Made by a program: the position numbers and the translations under genes. From positions 1 to 9,056 of the forward strand of contig CAMKYP010000128.1 in assembly GCA_946477505.1 (NCBI GenBank): a stretch of 9,056 nucleotides of DNA, given 5' to 3'. Below, piece after piece: positions 1 to 6,912 of the stretch; positions within the stretch are counted from its first letter, which is position 1; the number at the start of each line of letters is the position of its first letter. Origin of the DNA: an uncultured Dechloromonas sp. (lineage in GTDB: Bacteria > Pseudomonadota > Gammaproteobacteria > Burkholderiales > Rhodocyclaceae). The notes beneath the pieces are model-generated. The model was not told the DNA's origin. It made no database searches and saw nothing but the letters and a program-made list of their open reading frames with translations.

Positions 1-34
1 GGCGATTTTCGCCATTGATCTTGAGGGTAAGCAT
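1..34 (-). CDS. Possible start of a further minus-strand gene (partial, cut by window edge)
   Basis: An ATG at 34 on the minus strand opens a frame reading MLTLKINGENR to the window edge. The pattern of a short beta strand followed by ING resembles the N-terminus of small (2Fe-2S) ferredoxin-like subunits of molybdenum hydroxylases, or of ubiquitin-like sulfur carriers, but eleven residues cannot prove this. It would begin 36 bases after the stop of the PAS-GGDEF-EAL gene. No Shine-Dalgarno site is visible; the bases before the ATG are AT-richer and contain TAAAAT. The competing reading is a plus-strand gene ending in AIFAIDLEGKHRAILAEANAR with its stop at 65-67, three bases from the convergent stop. 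Codon use slightly favours the minus-strand reading because the plus reading needs TTA and many T-ending codons. Low confidence. Confidence 0.3.
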   Translation of the reverse strand, partial: MLTLKINGENR

Positions 35-70
35 CGCGCTATTTTAGCCGAAGCCAACGCCCGCTGAGGC

Positions 71-2953
71 TCATCGATGACATAGCGCATACTCGGCAAA
101 GTCGGCCGGCAACAAAGGCTTGCTGAAATAGTAGCCCTGAATCTCGTTACAGCCGGCCTCCCGCAGGAAAGCCAGTTGCTCGGCAGTTTCGACACCTTCG
201 GCAATGGCGCGCATGTTGAGCGAACGGGCGATGCTGATCACCGCCCGCGACAACGCCGCCCCCTCCTCGTTACTGGCTGCATCGGCAACGAAACTGCTGT
301 CGATCTTCAGTTTGTCGACCCGGAAGCGCTTCAGGTAGGCCAAGCTGGAATAGCCCGTCCCAAAATCGTCGATGGCCACGCCGACGCCGATCCCCTTCAA
401 GCCGCTGATCACGTCCTGGATCAGAATGCTGTCGTCGATCAGCGTAGACTCGGTCAACTCGACCTGGATCAAGGCAGGCGAAATGCCGGCCTGTCGGGCG
501 GCGTGCTGCAAGGCGGCGACCACGTCCGAACGATAAATCTGGACACCGGAGACGTTAACCGCCACCCGGCACTCAAGGCCGGCATCCTGCCAACGACGTG
601 CCTGCTCGCAGGCCTGCTGCATGACCCATTCGCCGAGGGGGAGAATGAGGCCGATCTCCTCGGCCACCGGGATGAACTCGACGGGAGAAATCGATGCCGC
701 ACCCAGCGGCTGCCAGCGCAGGAGTGCCTCGGCACCGAAAACCCGGCCACTGTCGGCATAGACCTGCGGTTGATACACGAGGTGAAATTCGTTGTGCTGC
801 AAAGCCTGGCGCAGCCTGTTGGCGAGATCGAGGCGTCGTCTCGCCTGTTCGTCCATGCTCGGATGGAAAAAATGCCAAGTCCCGCGCGCCTTTTCCTTCG
901 AGGCATACATGGCGGTATCGGCCTTTTGCATCAGCATGTCGAAATCGGTGCCATCCTCCGGCGCGATGACGATGCCGATCGAGACGGAGGTCGTCAGCTG
1001 GTGCGCCCCGATCTGGAACGGCTCGACCAGCGCTGCAATGATCTTGTCGGCAATGTGTGCCGCCACCTGCCGGCTGCCGATATCGTCAAGCAGCAGGATG
1101 AATTCATCGCCGCCCTGGCGGCTGAGCGTATCCGACTCGCGCAGGCAGGCCCGCAGGCGGCGTACCACGGCAATAAGCAGACGATCGCCGACCCGATGGC
1201 CGAGCGAATCGTTGATGCGCTTGAAGTGATCGAGATCGAGGAACATCAGCGCGATGCAGCGCTGCTTGCGCCGGCTCTGCTCCATGACATGACTGAAACG
1301 GTCGCGCAGCAACAGGCGGTTGGGCAGGCCGGTCAGCGGATCGTGGTGGGCAAGATACTGGATCTTCTCCTGCGCTGCCTTGCGCTCGGTGATGTCGTCA
1401 AAGGACCCGATGTAATTGATGATCTTGCCATCGCTATCACGCACGGTCGTGATCGACAGCCATTTCGGATACACCGAACCGTCCTTGCGGCGATCCCAGA
1501 CTTCGCCTTCCCAGCGCCCTTGCTTAATGACCTTGCGCCACATCTCGGCATAGAAGGCTTCGTCGTGGCGACCGGACTTCAGGATGCGGGGCGTCTGCCC
1601 CACCACCTCCTCCCGCGCATATCCGGTGATCTCGGTAAAAGCCTGATTGACGTTGACGATGACACCCTTGCTGTCGGTCACCATCAGGGCTTCCGAGGTA
1701 TGGGCGAAAACACGCTCGGACAGGCGCAATGCCGCCTCCTGGCGATAACGTGTCGTCACATCGGTATAAACCCAGATCGAACCTTGCTCCACGTTACGCT
1801 GCTCAAGCGGCCGACCGGTCAGCATGACGCGGATAGACTCCCCGTCGAGACGCTGCATGCTGTATTCCGACTGGGACGAGCCCTGCTGCTCCAGCTCGGC
1901 ATACATGCGGGTTCCGATGTCGTCCCACTGTGCATCGGACTGATAGAAAATCCGGGTCGGCTGCCCGACCAGATCGGTCGGATCCTTGAACAGGAACATC
2001 TCGGCCAGACGCTGATTGCAGCGGATGATCTTCCGTTCCCTGACCCAGGCGATGCCGACGTGCGCGTTGTCGAAAATCAACTGCTGCTCCGCGAGCAGCC
2101 GCAGCATGTCCGCCTCGGCCCGTTTGCGGTCGGTAATATCGGTATAGGAGGTCACAAACCCGCCGTCGGGGAGCGGCGAGCCCTTGACTTCCAGAACGCT
2201 GCCGTCGGGCCTGGTGCGCTCAAAACAGTGCGCCTCGCCACGCCGCGCCCTCGCCATGCCATCCCGCACGGTCGCCTCGACGTCCACCACCCCGTACTCG
2301 CCACGTTCAGCGTTGAAACGAATGAATTTCTGCAGCGGATTCGGCGGCACCACCAGCGAATCCGGAAAATCCAGCATGCTCTTGAAACGCCGGTTGAACT
2401 TGATTATCTCCAGGCTGGCATCCATCACCGTAATGCCGCTCGGGAAATGCTCGATCATGGTATTCATGATCTGATGTTCGCGCCGCAGCGCCTCATCGGC
2501 GCGGCGCTGCCCGGAAATATCCTGCAAGGTTTCGATCGCGCCGATCACTTCCCCGGCTCGGTTGTACAAGGGCGCCGCCGTGAAATAAAGCCATGTCCCC
2601 CGGGGCCCCATCTGCGGGAAGAAATCCTCGGCTTCAAAGGAACCGGGCAACAGCTCCGAACGCCGAAACTTGTTCGCGTAGTAGGTTTCGATTCCGGCTT
2701 CGAGGTCGCCTGAGACGACCAGATCGGCCATGACCGGCCGCGCGCTCGGGTAGAAAGGCTTCCACTGATCCCGGGTACCGACGATCTGCGCGGCCGGATA
2801 ACCCATGACCACCTCGCACGCACGGTTCCAATGGCTTACCCGGTGATCGCGATCAATCACAAATACCGGGACGGGCGTGCTGGCCAGAATCCGGTTCAAG
2901 TGTTCCAGATCCTCGGGCAAAAGCGATCCGGCGGTATCGTTCGTCAAGTTCAT
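71..2953 (-). CDS. Four-PAS-domain GGDEF-EAL bifunctional cyclic-di-GMP enzyme
   Basis: Predicted soluble signalling protein that makes and/or degrades cyclic-di-GMP under control of PAS sensors. From the ATG at 2953 it has 960 residues: PAS1 (about 18-148, with a long insertion), PAS2 (160-275), PAS3 (283-402), PAS4 (410-526, the most canonical S-box type), GGDEF (530-690) and EAL (705-945). No membrane segment is seen, so it should act in the cytosol. The cyclase half has HDPLTGLPNR (536-546), metal aspartates D573 and D575, an exact GGDEF (614-618), and an RESD inhibitory site (605-608) at the usual five-residue distance. The phosphodiesterase half has E742 of EAL, N800, E832, the DDFGTG pair D862/D863, K883, E919 and Q939, all expected metal or catalytic positions. 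Both activities therefore look possible; which dominates cannot be read from sequence. A GTG at 2983 would add ten residues; the ATG is preferred because GGAG lies five bases upstream. It follows the argS-SPOR-dsbA-SDR block after 100 bases and may have its own promoter. Confidence 0.95.
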   Translation of the reverse strand: MNLTNDTAGSLLPEDLEHLNRILASTPVPVFVIDRDHRVSHWNRACEVVMGYPAAQIVGTRDQWKPFYPSARPVMADLVVSGDLEAGIETYYANKFRRSELLPGSFEAEDFFPQMGPRGTWLYFTAAPLYNRAGEVIGAIETLQDISGQRRADEALRREHQIMNTMIEHFPSGITVMDASLEIIKFNRRFKSMLDFPDSLVVPPNPLQKFIRFNAERGEYGVVDVEATVRDGMARARRGEAHCFERTRPDGSVLEVKGSPLPDGGFVTSYTDITDRKRAEADMLRLLAEQQLIFDNAHVGIAWVRERKIIRCNQRLAEMFLFKDPTDLVGQPTRIFYQSDAQWDDIGTRMYAELEQQGSSQSEYSMQRLDGESIRVMLTGRPLEQRNVEQGSIWVYTDVTTRYRQEAALRLSERVFAHTSEALMVTDSKGVIVNVNQAFTEITGYAREEVVGQTPRILKSGRHDEAFYAEMWRKVIKQGRWEGEVWDRRKDGSVYPKWLSITTVRDSDGKIINYIGSFDDITERKAAQEKIQYLAHHDPLTGLPNRLLLRDRFSHVMEQSRRKQRCIALMFLDLDHFKRINDSLGHRVGDRLLIAVVRRLRACLRESDTLSRQGGDEFILLLDDIGSRQVAAHIADKIIAALVEPFQIGAHQLTTSVSIGIVIAPEDGTDFDMLMQKADTAMYASKEKARGTWHFFHPSMDEQARRRLDLANRLRQALQHNEFHLVYQPQVYADSGRVFGAEALLRWQPLGAASISPVEFIPVAEEIGLILPLGEWVMQQACEQARRWQDAGLECRVAVNVSGVQIYRSDVVAALQHAARQAGISPALIQVELTESTLIDDSILIQDVISGLKGIGVGVAIDDFGTGYSSLAYLKRFRVDKLKIDSSFVADAASNEEGAALSRAVISIARSLNMRAIAEGVETAEQLAFLREAGCNEIQGYYFSKPLLPADFAEYALCHR

Positions 2954-2958
2954 GATGT

Positions 2959-2962
2959 CTCC
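2959..2962 (-). promoter_or_regulatory. Shine-Dalgarno site GGAG that fixes the start of the PAS-GGDEF-EAL gene
   Basis: On the minus strand GGCGGAGACATC precedes the ATG at 2953, leaving a five-base spacer after GGAG. This supports ATG 2953 over the in-frame GTG at 2983, which is preceded only by a G-rich run (GGTGGGGGGTGC). Confidence 0.6.
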
Positions 2963-3014
2963 GCCGAAGATCGGCGATGCCACGCACCCCCCACCGTACA
3001 GCCCACCTTACTTT

Positions 3015-3034
3015 AGTAATAGATGGATATTACT
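3015..3034. repeat. 7-bp perfect inverted repeat in the gap before the PAS-GGDEF-EAL gene
   Basis: AGTAATA (3015-3021) and TATTACT (3028-3034) are perfect inverted arms around the six-base centre GATGGA. The repeat overlaps the candidate -10 box and spacer, where an operator would sit. As an RNA hairpin it would be weak and is not followed by a T-tract in the direction of transcription, so it does not look like a terminator. It may be a regulator-binding site or chance in an AT-rich stretch. Confidence 0.35.
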
Positions 3035-3044
3035 CCCGGAGCAA
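3016..3044 (-). promoter_or_regulatory. Possible weak sigma-70 promoter for the PAS-GGDEF-EAL gene
   Basis: On the minus strand TTGCTC (3039-3044) and TATTAC (3016-3021) are 17 bases apart, the optimal spacing for a housekeeping promoter. The -35 keeps TTG and the -10 matches four of six consensus bases. It lies in the AT-richer gap between the dehydrogenase stop and the PAS gene start, about 60 bases before the ATG. No terminator is visible in the gap, so read-through from the argS operon is also possible. The assignment rests on pattern only. Confidence 0.3.
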
Positions 3045-3053
3045 CAGAAGATG

Positions 3054-3824
3054 CTATTTCAGCAAGCCACGTGGCTTGCGCGGCGCATTGGCGAACAGGC
3101 GGTCGTAAAGCCAGTTGGGCAGCAGGCGCAGGCATTTGGCGACAATCCCCATCGGCCAGGGGATCACGGTATAGCTGACCCCTCGCTCGATCGCCGCAGC
3201 AAAACGGGCCGCCGCCTGGTCGACCGGGAGCAGAAAGGGCATCCGGTACGGATTGACGGCCGTCATCGGTGTTTCGATATAGCCCGGCGCAATGGTCACC
3301 ACCTTGATGCGGCAGGGCCGCATTTCGAGACGCAGACTTTCCAGATAGGCGATGGCAGCGGCCTTGGAGGCGGAGTAGGCCTCAGCTCCGGGCAACCCCC
3401 GGATGCCGGCGACCGAAGCAATGCCGACCAGCCGCCGCCTGCCGTCCCCCAACTTCATGGCCGGAATGAACGGGGCAAAGCTTGCCGCCATACCGAATAC
3501 GTTGATATCCATCACACGCCGGAAAATGGTGAGATCCTCTTCGCATTCGGTCAGCGTCCCGGCCGATACCCCGGCATTGGCAATGACGATATCCGGTGTG
3601 CCGAAGCGGCGCATGAAATCGCCCGCTGCATCGTGCAGGGCCGGCGCATCGGTGACATCCAGGGGATAGCAGGCATGCCCGCCACCAAGGCGCTCATTGA
3701 GTCCCTGCAGGAATTCCGCCCGCCGGGCTACCAGGCCCAGCGTGGCCCCCTGCCCGGCGTAGTAAACGGCAAGCGCCTCGCCGATACCCGACGAGGCGCC
3801 CGTGATGAATACCTTCAAGGGCAA
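3054..3824 (-). CDS. Short-chain dehydrogenase/reductase (SDR) family oxidoreductase
   Basis: Classical short-chain dehydrogenase of 256 residues, the usual size, binding NAD(P) in a Rossmann fold and interconverting an alcohol and a carbonyl on an unknown substrate. Visible motifs are the nucleotide-binding TGASSGIG (8-15), a basic R34-R35 after the second strand that hints at NADP preference, D56-V57, NAG (83-85), the catalytic tetrad N108, S137, Y150 and K154 (YSASK), and PG (180-181). The C-terminus (222-256) holds a hydrophobic then basic tail (IPWPMGIVAKCLRLLPNWLY), which might touch the membrane. The start is a TTG immediately after the TAA of dsbA, with zero spacing and AAGAAG just upstream; it places the glycine motif at the normal distance from the N-terminus and no ATG would do so. 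Translation is probably coupled to dsbA. The gene is the last of the argS block; its link to disulfide formation or cell division is unknown. Confidence 0.93.
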   Translation of the reverse strand: MPLKVFITGASSGIGEALAVYYAGQGATLGLVARRAEFLQGLNERLGGGHACYPLDVTDAPALHDAAGDFMRRFGTPDIVIANAGVSAGTLTECEEDLTIFRRVMDINVFGMAASFAPFIPAMKLGDGRRRLVGIASVAGIRGLPGAEAYSASKAAAIAYLESLRLEMRPCRIKVVTIAPGYIETPMTAVNPYRMPFLLPVDQAAARFAAAIERGVSYTVIPWPMGIVAKCLRLLPNWLYDRLFANAPRKPRGLLK

Positions 3825-4469
3825 TTACTTCTTGCTTGTCGTCTTGCCCGACTTCTCGCTACGCGCCTTGGTGATCAGGCTGTCGGTAATGGCCAGCGTA
3901 TCGTTGAAATCCCTGCCGCCGACCAGATACTTGCCCTCGACAGCCAAGGCGGGAACACCCTGGATTTTGTAGGCCTGCGCCAACTGATCGCCCCGCTTGA
4001 CCTTGCTCATGATGCCGAACGAATTAAATGTTTCGGTAAACTTCTTGGCATCGACCCCCTTCTTGACCGCCCACTCGGTCAATGCCTTTTCCTCGAACAG
4101 GTTCTGGCGCTCGACGTGAATGGCCTTGAAGACCTCGCTCTCCAGGCGATGCAGGTCACCGGTGACTTCCAGGGTGTAGTACAGCTTGGCAATATTGGCC
4201 CAGGCCGCGCGACCAAAAGTGATCGGCACCTTCTTGAGTACGACATCGCCCTGCTGCTTGGCGGCCCATGAGGTCAGCAAGGGATTGAAATCGGCGCAAT
4301 GCGGACATCCGTAGCTGAAGAACTCGATGACCTCAATTTTTGCCGGATCATCGGTCGACTGAACCGGAACGATCTGGGTATACGGCGTATTCTGGGCGAA
4401 GGACGGCAGGGAAAGCGCCGCTCCGACAGAAAAAACGGCTGCGACAAAACCTCGGCGGGAAAACTTCAT
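3825..4469 (-). CDS. dsbA: Periplasmic thiol:disulfide interchange protein, DsbA family
   Basis: A 214-residue exported DsbA homologue that should introduce disulfide bonds into periplasmic proteins, being itself reoxidised by a DsbB-type membrane partner not present here. The N-terminus has a positively charged stretch, a hydrophobic core and a likely cleavage after SFA at residue 25. The mature part carries the thioredoxin-fold motif CPHC (55-58), the only two cysteines of the protein, within FFSYGCPHC, and the cis-proline loop GVPAL (P173). CPHC is the active site typical of oxidising DsbA proteins. The leader reads MKFSRRGFVA, close to a twin-arginine export motif (S-R-R-x-F), which is noteworthy but not decisive. 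The C-terminal tail is rich in lysine and serine. AGGAG overlaps the TAG stop of the upstream SPOR gene, six bases before the ATG, so the two are likely co-translated. The next gene downstream starts directly at its stop codon. Confidence 0.94.
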   Translation of the reverse strand: MKFSRRGFVAAVFSVGAALSLPSFAQNTPYTQIVPVQSTDDPAKIEVIEFFSYGCPHCADFNPLLTSWAAKQQGDVVLKKVPITFGRAAWANIAKLYYTLEVTGDLHRLESEVFKAIHVERQNLFEEKALTEWAVKKGVDAKKFTETFNSFGIMSKVKRGDQLAQAYKIQGVPALAVEGKYLVGGRDFNDTLAITDSLITKARSEKSGKTTSKK

Positions 4470-4478
4470 TCGCGACTC

Positions 4479-5111
4479 CTATTTGGCAAGTTGGGCTTCA
4501 ATGCCGGATTTGGCAAGCTCAGCACGAACTTTGTTCAATTCATCGATCTTCGTGTAGGGTCCCACACGAACGCGGTAGAACGTCTTGTCCTGAATCATGA
4601 CCTGCTGGACGACGGCTTCCATCCCCATGAAGGCGAGTTTAGCCTTTTGGTTGTCAGCATCCTGCGCGGTGCTGAACGAACCGGCCTGCAGGAAGAGCGG
4701 CGTCTTCGAATCCTTGATCTCTTCCTTCTTGTCCTCTTTCTTGTCTTCTTTTTTCTCTTCCTTCTTCGCTTCAGCCGGCTTGGCATCCGGTTTGGGCGCC
4801 TTGTCCGGGACGGCATCGGCCTTGCCCGGCAGGATGTCGTAGAACTGGAAGCGCTTTTCGGGGATCGGGTCGCCCGGCTTGCCCGGCAGGGCAAGCGGCT
4901 GTGACGGCTCGCCATTCTTGGCGGCCGGCTCGCTGCGGGCCGGCGGCTGGACGCGATCGACGAAGGGCAGCGGCGACTTGTTCAGATACCAGACAACCCC
5001 GGCAGCAATGCCGACCCCGAGGACCAGCCCGATGAACATGCCAACCAGCGTGCCGCCACCGGACTTCTTTTTTGCCGGCTGACTCTTGCGGGGCTTCATA
5101 TCGCGACTCAT
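4479..5111 (-). CDS. SPOR-domain inner-membrane protein, FtsN-like
   Basis: A 210-residue bitopic membrane protein with the layout of FtsN-like septal proteins: a short basic cytosolic tail (1-20), one membrane span (about 21-43, rich in Gly, Val and Ile), a disordered periplasmic linker rich in Pro, Ala, Lys and Glu, and a C-terminal SPOR domain (about 137-208) recognisable from LFLQAGSF and YRVRVGPY. SPOR domains bind denuded peptidoglycan glycans at the division septum. The linker contains RFQFYDILPG (87-96), a segment I recall as common in betaproteobacterial proteins of this type, and a perfect KKE(E/D) tandem stretch (116-131). Full FtsN is usually longer, so I do not assign ftsN. AAGGA overlaps the TAA of argS six bases before the ATG at 5111; a second in-frame ATG lies at codon 5. 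Seven unbroken A/G bases (AAAAAAG) at codons 13-15 form a potential slippery site. Confidence 0.9.
   Translation of the reverse strand: MSRDMKPRKSQPAKKKSGGGTLVGMFIGLVLGVGIAAGVVWYLNKSPLPFVDRVQPPARSEPAAKNGEPSQPLALPGKPGDPIPEKRFQFYDILPGKADAVPDKAPKPDAKPAEAKKEEKKEDKKEDKKEEIKDSKTPLFLQAGSFSTAQDADNQKAKLAFMGMEAVVQQVMIQDKTFYRVRVGPYTKIDELNKVRAELAKSGIEAQLAK
4719..4766 (-). repeat. Four tandem 12-bp units encoding KKE(E/D) in the SPOR protein linker
   Basis: Residues 116-131 read as KKEE-KKED-KKED-KKEE, encoded by four consecutive imperfect 12-base units. The unit varies at synonymous positions (AAA/AAG, GAA/GAG), so it is either old or under selection for charge pattern. It lengthens the periplasmic linker and probably forms a charged helix; unit number could vary between strains. 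Confidence 0.8.
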
Positions 5112-5120
5112 GAGGATTCC

Positions 5121-6884
5121 TTACATCGATTCCGGACAGCTGACGCCGAGGATGGCCATGCCGTTGCGGATGGTCTGGCGAACAGCCGCCGCCAGCGCAA
5201 CGCGGGCATCGCGCAGCTTCCCGTCGTCAACCAGCATGCGCTCGGCGTTGTACCAGCCGTGGAATTCGCCGGCCAGATCCTTGAGATAGAAGGCAATCAT
5301 GTGCGGCGCCAGATCGCGGGCCGCCGTTTCGATCACTTCACGGAACTGCGCCAGGTGGTTGGCGATGCTCAGTTCGCGCGGATTGCTCAGCAGCGCCAGA
5401 TCCGCCTCGGCCAGATCGACCAGGTCGCCCGACCACTGGTTGATGACCGAACAAACGCGGGCATGGGCATACTGGATGTAATAGACCGGATTTTCGTTGG
5501 TCTGGCTCTTGGCCAGATCAAGGTCGAAATCAAGGTGCTGATCTGATTTGCGCAGGGCATAGAAGAAGCGGCAGGCGTCGTTGCCGACTTCCCGGCGCAA
5601 CTCGCGCAGCGTGACGAACTCGCCGGAGCGGGTCGACATCGAGGCCTTCTGGCCGTTGCGGTAGAGCACGGCAAACTGGACCAGCGCGACATGCAGCCTG
5701 TTGCTGTCGAGATCGAGCGCCTTGATCGCGCCGGTAACACGCGGAATGTAGCCGTGGTGGTCGGCCCCCCAGATGTTGATGACCTTGTCGAAACCGCGTT
5801 CGAACTTGTTCAGGTGATAGGCGATATCGGACGCAAAGTACGTGTACAGGCCATTCTCACGCTGGACGACACGGTCCTTCTCATCACCGAAGGCAGTGGA
5901 CTTGAACCACTTGGCGCCATTCTGCACATAGATATGCCCCTTCTCTTCGAGCAGGGCGACGCAGCGGGCGACCAGGCCGGTGTCGTAGAGCGACTTCTCG
6001 GAATACCAGACCTCGAATTCGACACCGAATTCCTTGAGGTCGTCGCGGCAGTCCTCGAGCTGCTCGTTCAGCGCATGCCGATGCACATAATCCCAATCGC
6101 CGCCGAGCAGTTCCTTGGCCCGGGCGATCAGGGCATCGAGGTGCAATTCGCGCTGCTGCTTGGCTTCGTCGTCGGCGCGAGCGGCATCCGGCAGTCCCGG
6201 CGTACCGGCCACCACGTCGGCAGCAGCGCGCACAAACTTGTCGCCATGGGCAACCGTCATCTGTTTTGCCATTTCGCGCACATAGTCGCCCTGATAGGCA
6301 TTGGGCGGGAACTGAACCGTCTGACCGTGCTGGTCAAGGTAGCGCAGCCAGGTCGACAGACCGAGGATATCCATCTGGCGGCCGGCATCGTTGACGTAAT
6401 ACTCGCGGGTCACATCCCAGCCGGCAAAGGACAGCAGGCTGGACAGCGAGGCGCCGTAAGCGGCGCCGCGACCATGGCCGACGTGCAACGGGCCGGTCGG
6501 GTTGGCCGAAACGAATTCGACCTGCACCTTTTGTCGCCCGCCCGCCACAGAGCGGCCAAAATCCGACCCCTCGGTCAGCACCGCACGGACCACATTGATC
6601 TTGGCCCGGGCATCGAGCGTGAAATTGATGAAACCGGCACCGGCCACTTCGGCCTTGGCGACCAGAATCGACGGCGGCAGCTCGTTCAGCAGTTGGTTGG
6701 CGATTTCACGCGGATTCTTCTTCAGCGCCTTGGCCAGTTGCATGGCCAGATTGGTCGACCAGTCGCCATGCGTCGGATCGCGCGGACGTTCGAGCTGGAT
6801 CGTGCTATCGGTTGCGGTGGGGGCAACGCTGGCCAGTGCCTGTTGCAACAGGGCGGTCAGCTGGGATTTGACATCGTGGGCCAT
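5121..6884 (-). CDS. argS: Arginine--tRNA ligase (arginyl-tRNA synthetase)
   Basis: Cytosolic class Ia aminoacyl-tRNA synthetase that charges tRNA-Arg with arginine using ATP. From the ATG at 6884 it has 587 residues, the normal bacterial length. The N-terminal ArgRS-specific domain includes RPRDPTHGDWSTN (33-45). The catalytic Rossmann fold follows, with the HIGH-type motif HVGH (134-137) inside NPTGPLHVGHGRGAAYG. The KMSKS-loop position reads KASMSTRSG (413-421), as in many bacterial ArgRS that lack a canonical KMSK lysine. The DALR anticodon-binding domain spans about 465-587 and begins near NPVYYIQYAHAR. The open frame continues 32 codons further upstream, but those codons overlap the -10 box and do not resemble ArgRS. 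No clear Shine-Dalgarno site precedes the ATG, so initiation may be weak or depend on the short A/T-rich leader. First gene of the argS-SPOR-dsbA-SDR operon. Confidence 0.97.
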   Translation of the reverse strand: MAHDVKSQLTALLQQALASVAPTATDSTIQLERPRDPTHGDWSTNLAMQLAKALKKNPREIANQLLNELPPSILVAKAEVAGAGFINFTLDARAKINVVRAVLTEGSDFGRSVAGGRQKVQVEFVSANPTGPLHVGHGRGAAYGASLSSLLSFAGWDVTREYYVNDAGRQMDILGLSTWLRYLDQHGQTVQFPPNAYQGDYVREMAKQMTVAHGDKFVRAAADVVAGTPGLPDAARADDEAKQQRELHLDALIARAKELLGGDWDYVHRHALNEQLEDCRDDLKEFGVEFEVWYSEKSLYDTGLVARCVALLEEKGHIYVQNGAKWFKSTAFGDEKDRVVQRENGLYTYFASDIAYHLNKFERGFDKVINIWGADHHGYIPRVTGAIKALDLDSNRLHVALVQFAVLYRNGQKASMSTRSGEFVTLRELRREVGNDACRFFYALRKSDQHLDFDLDLAKSQTNENPVYYIQYAHARVCSVINQWSGDLVDLAEADLALLSNPRELSIANHLAQFREVIETAARDLAPHMIAFYLKDLAGEFHGWYNAERMLVDDGKLRDARVALAAAVRQTIRNGMAILGVSCPESM

Positions 6885-6912
6885 TGATTCGCGGCTAAAA
6901 AGCAAAAGATCG

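Noticed and set aside
176..2713. 845-codon open frame on the plus strand, antisense to the PAS-GGDEF-EAL gene
   Set aside because: The long frame follows from GC-rich codon bias on the opposite strand; its translation is low in recognisable domains and lies wholly opposite a gene with clear PAS, GGDEF and EAL motifs.
2877..4271. 464-codon plus-strand frame opposite the dehydrogenase and dsbA
   Set aside because: It spans two well-supported minus-strand genes and the gap beside them, with no recognisable motif; a mirror effect of codon bias.
5691..6887. 398-codon plus-strand frame opposite argS
   Set aside because: Fully antisense to conserved ArgRS motifs, no domain seen.
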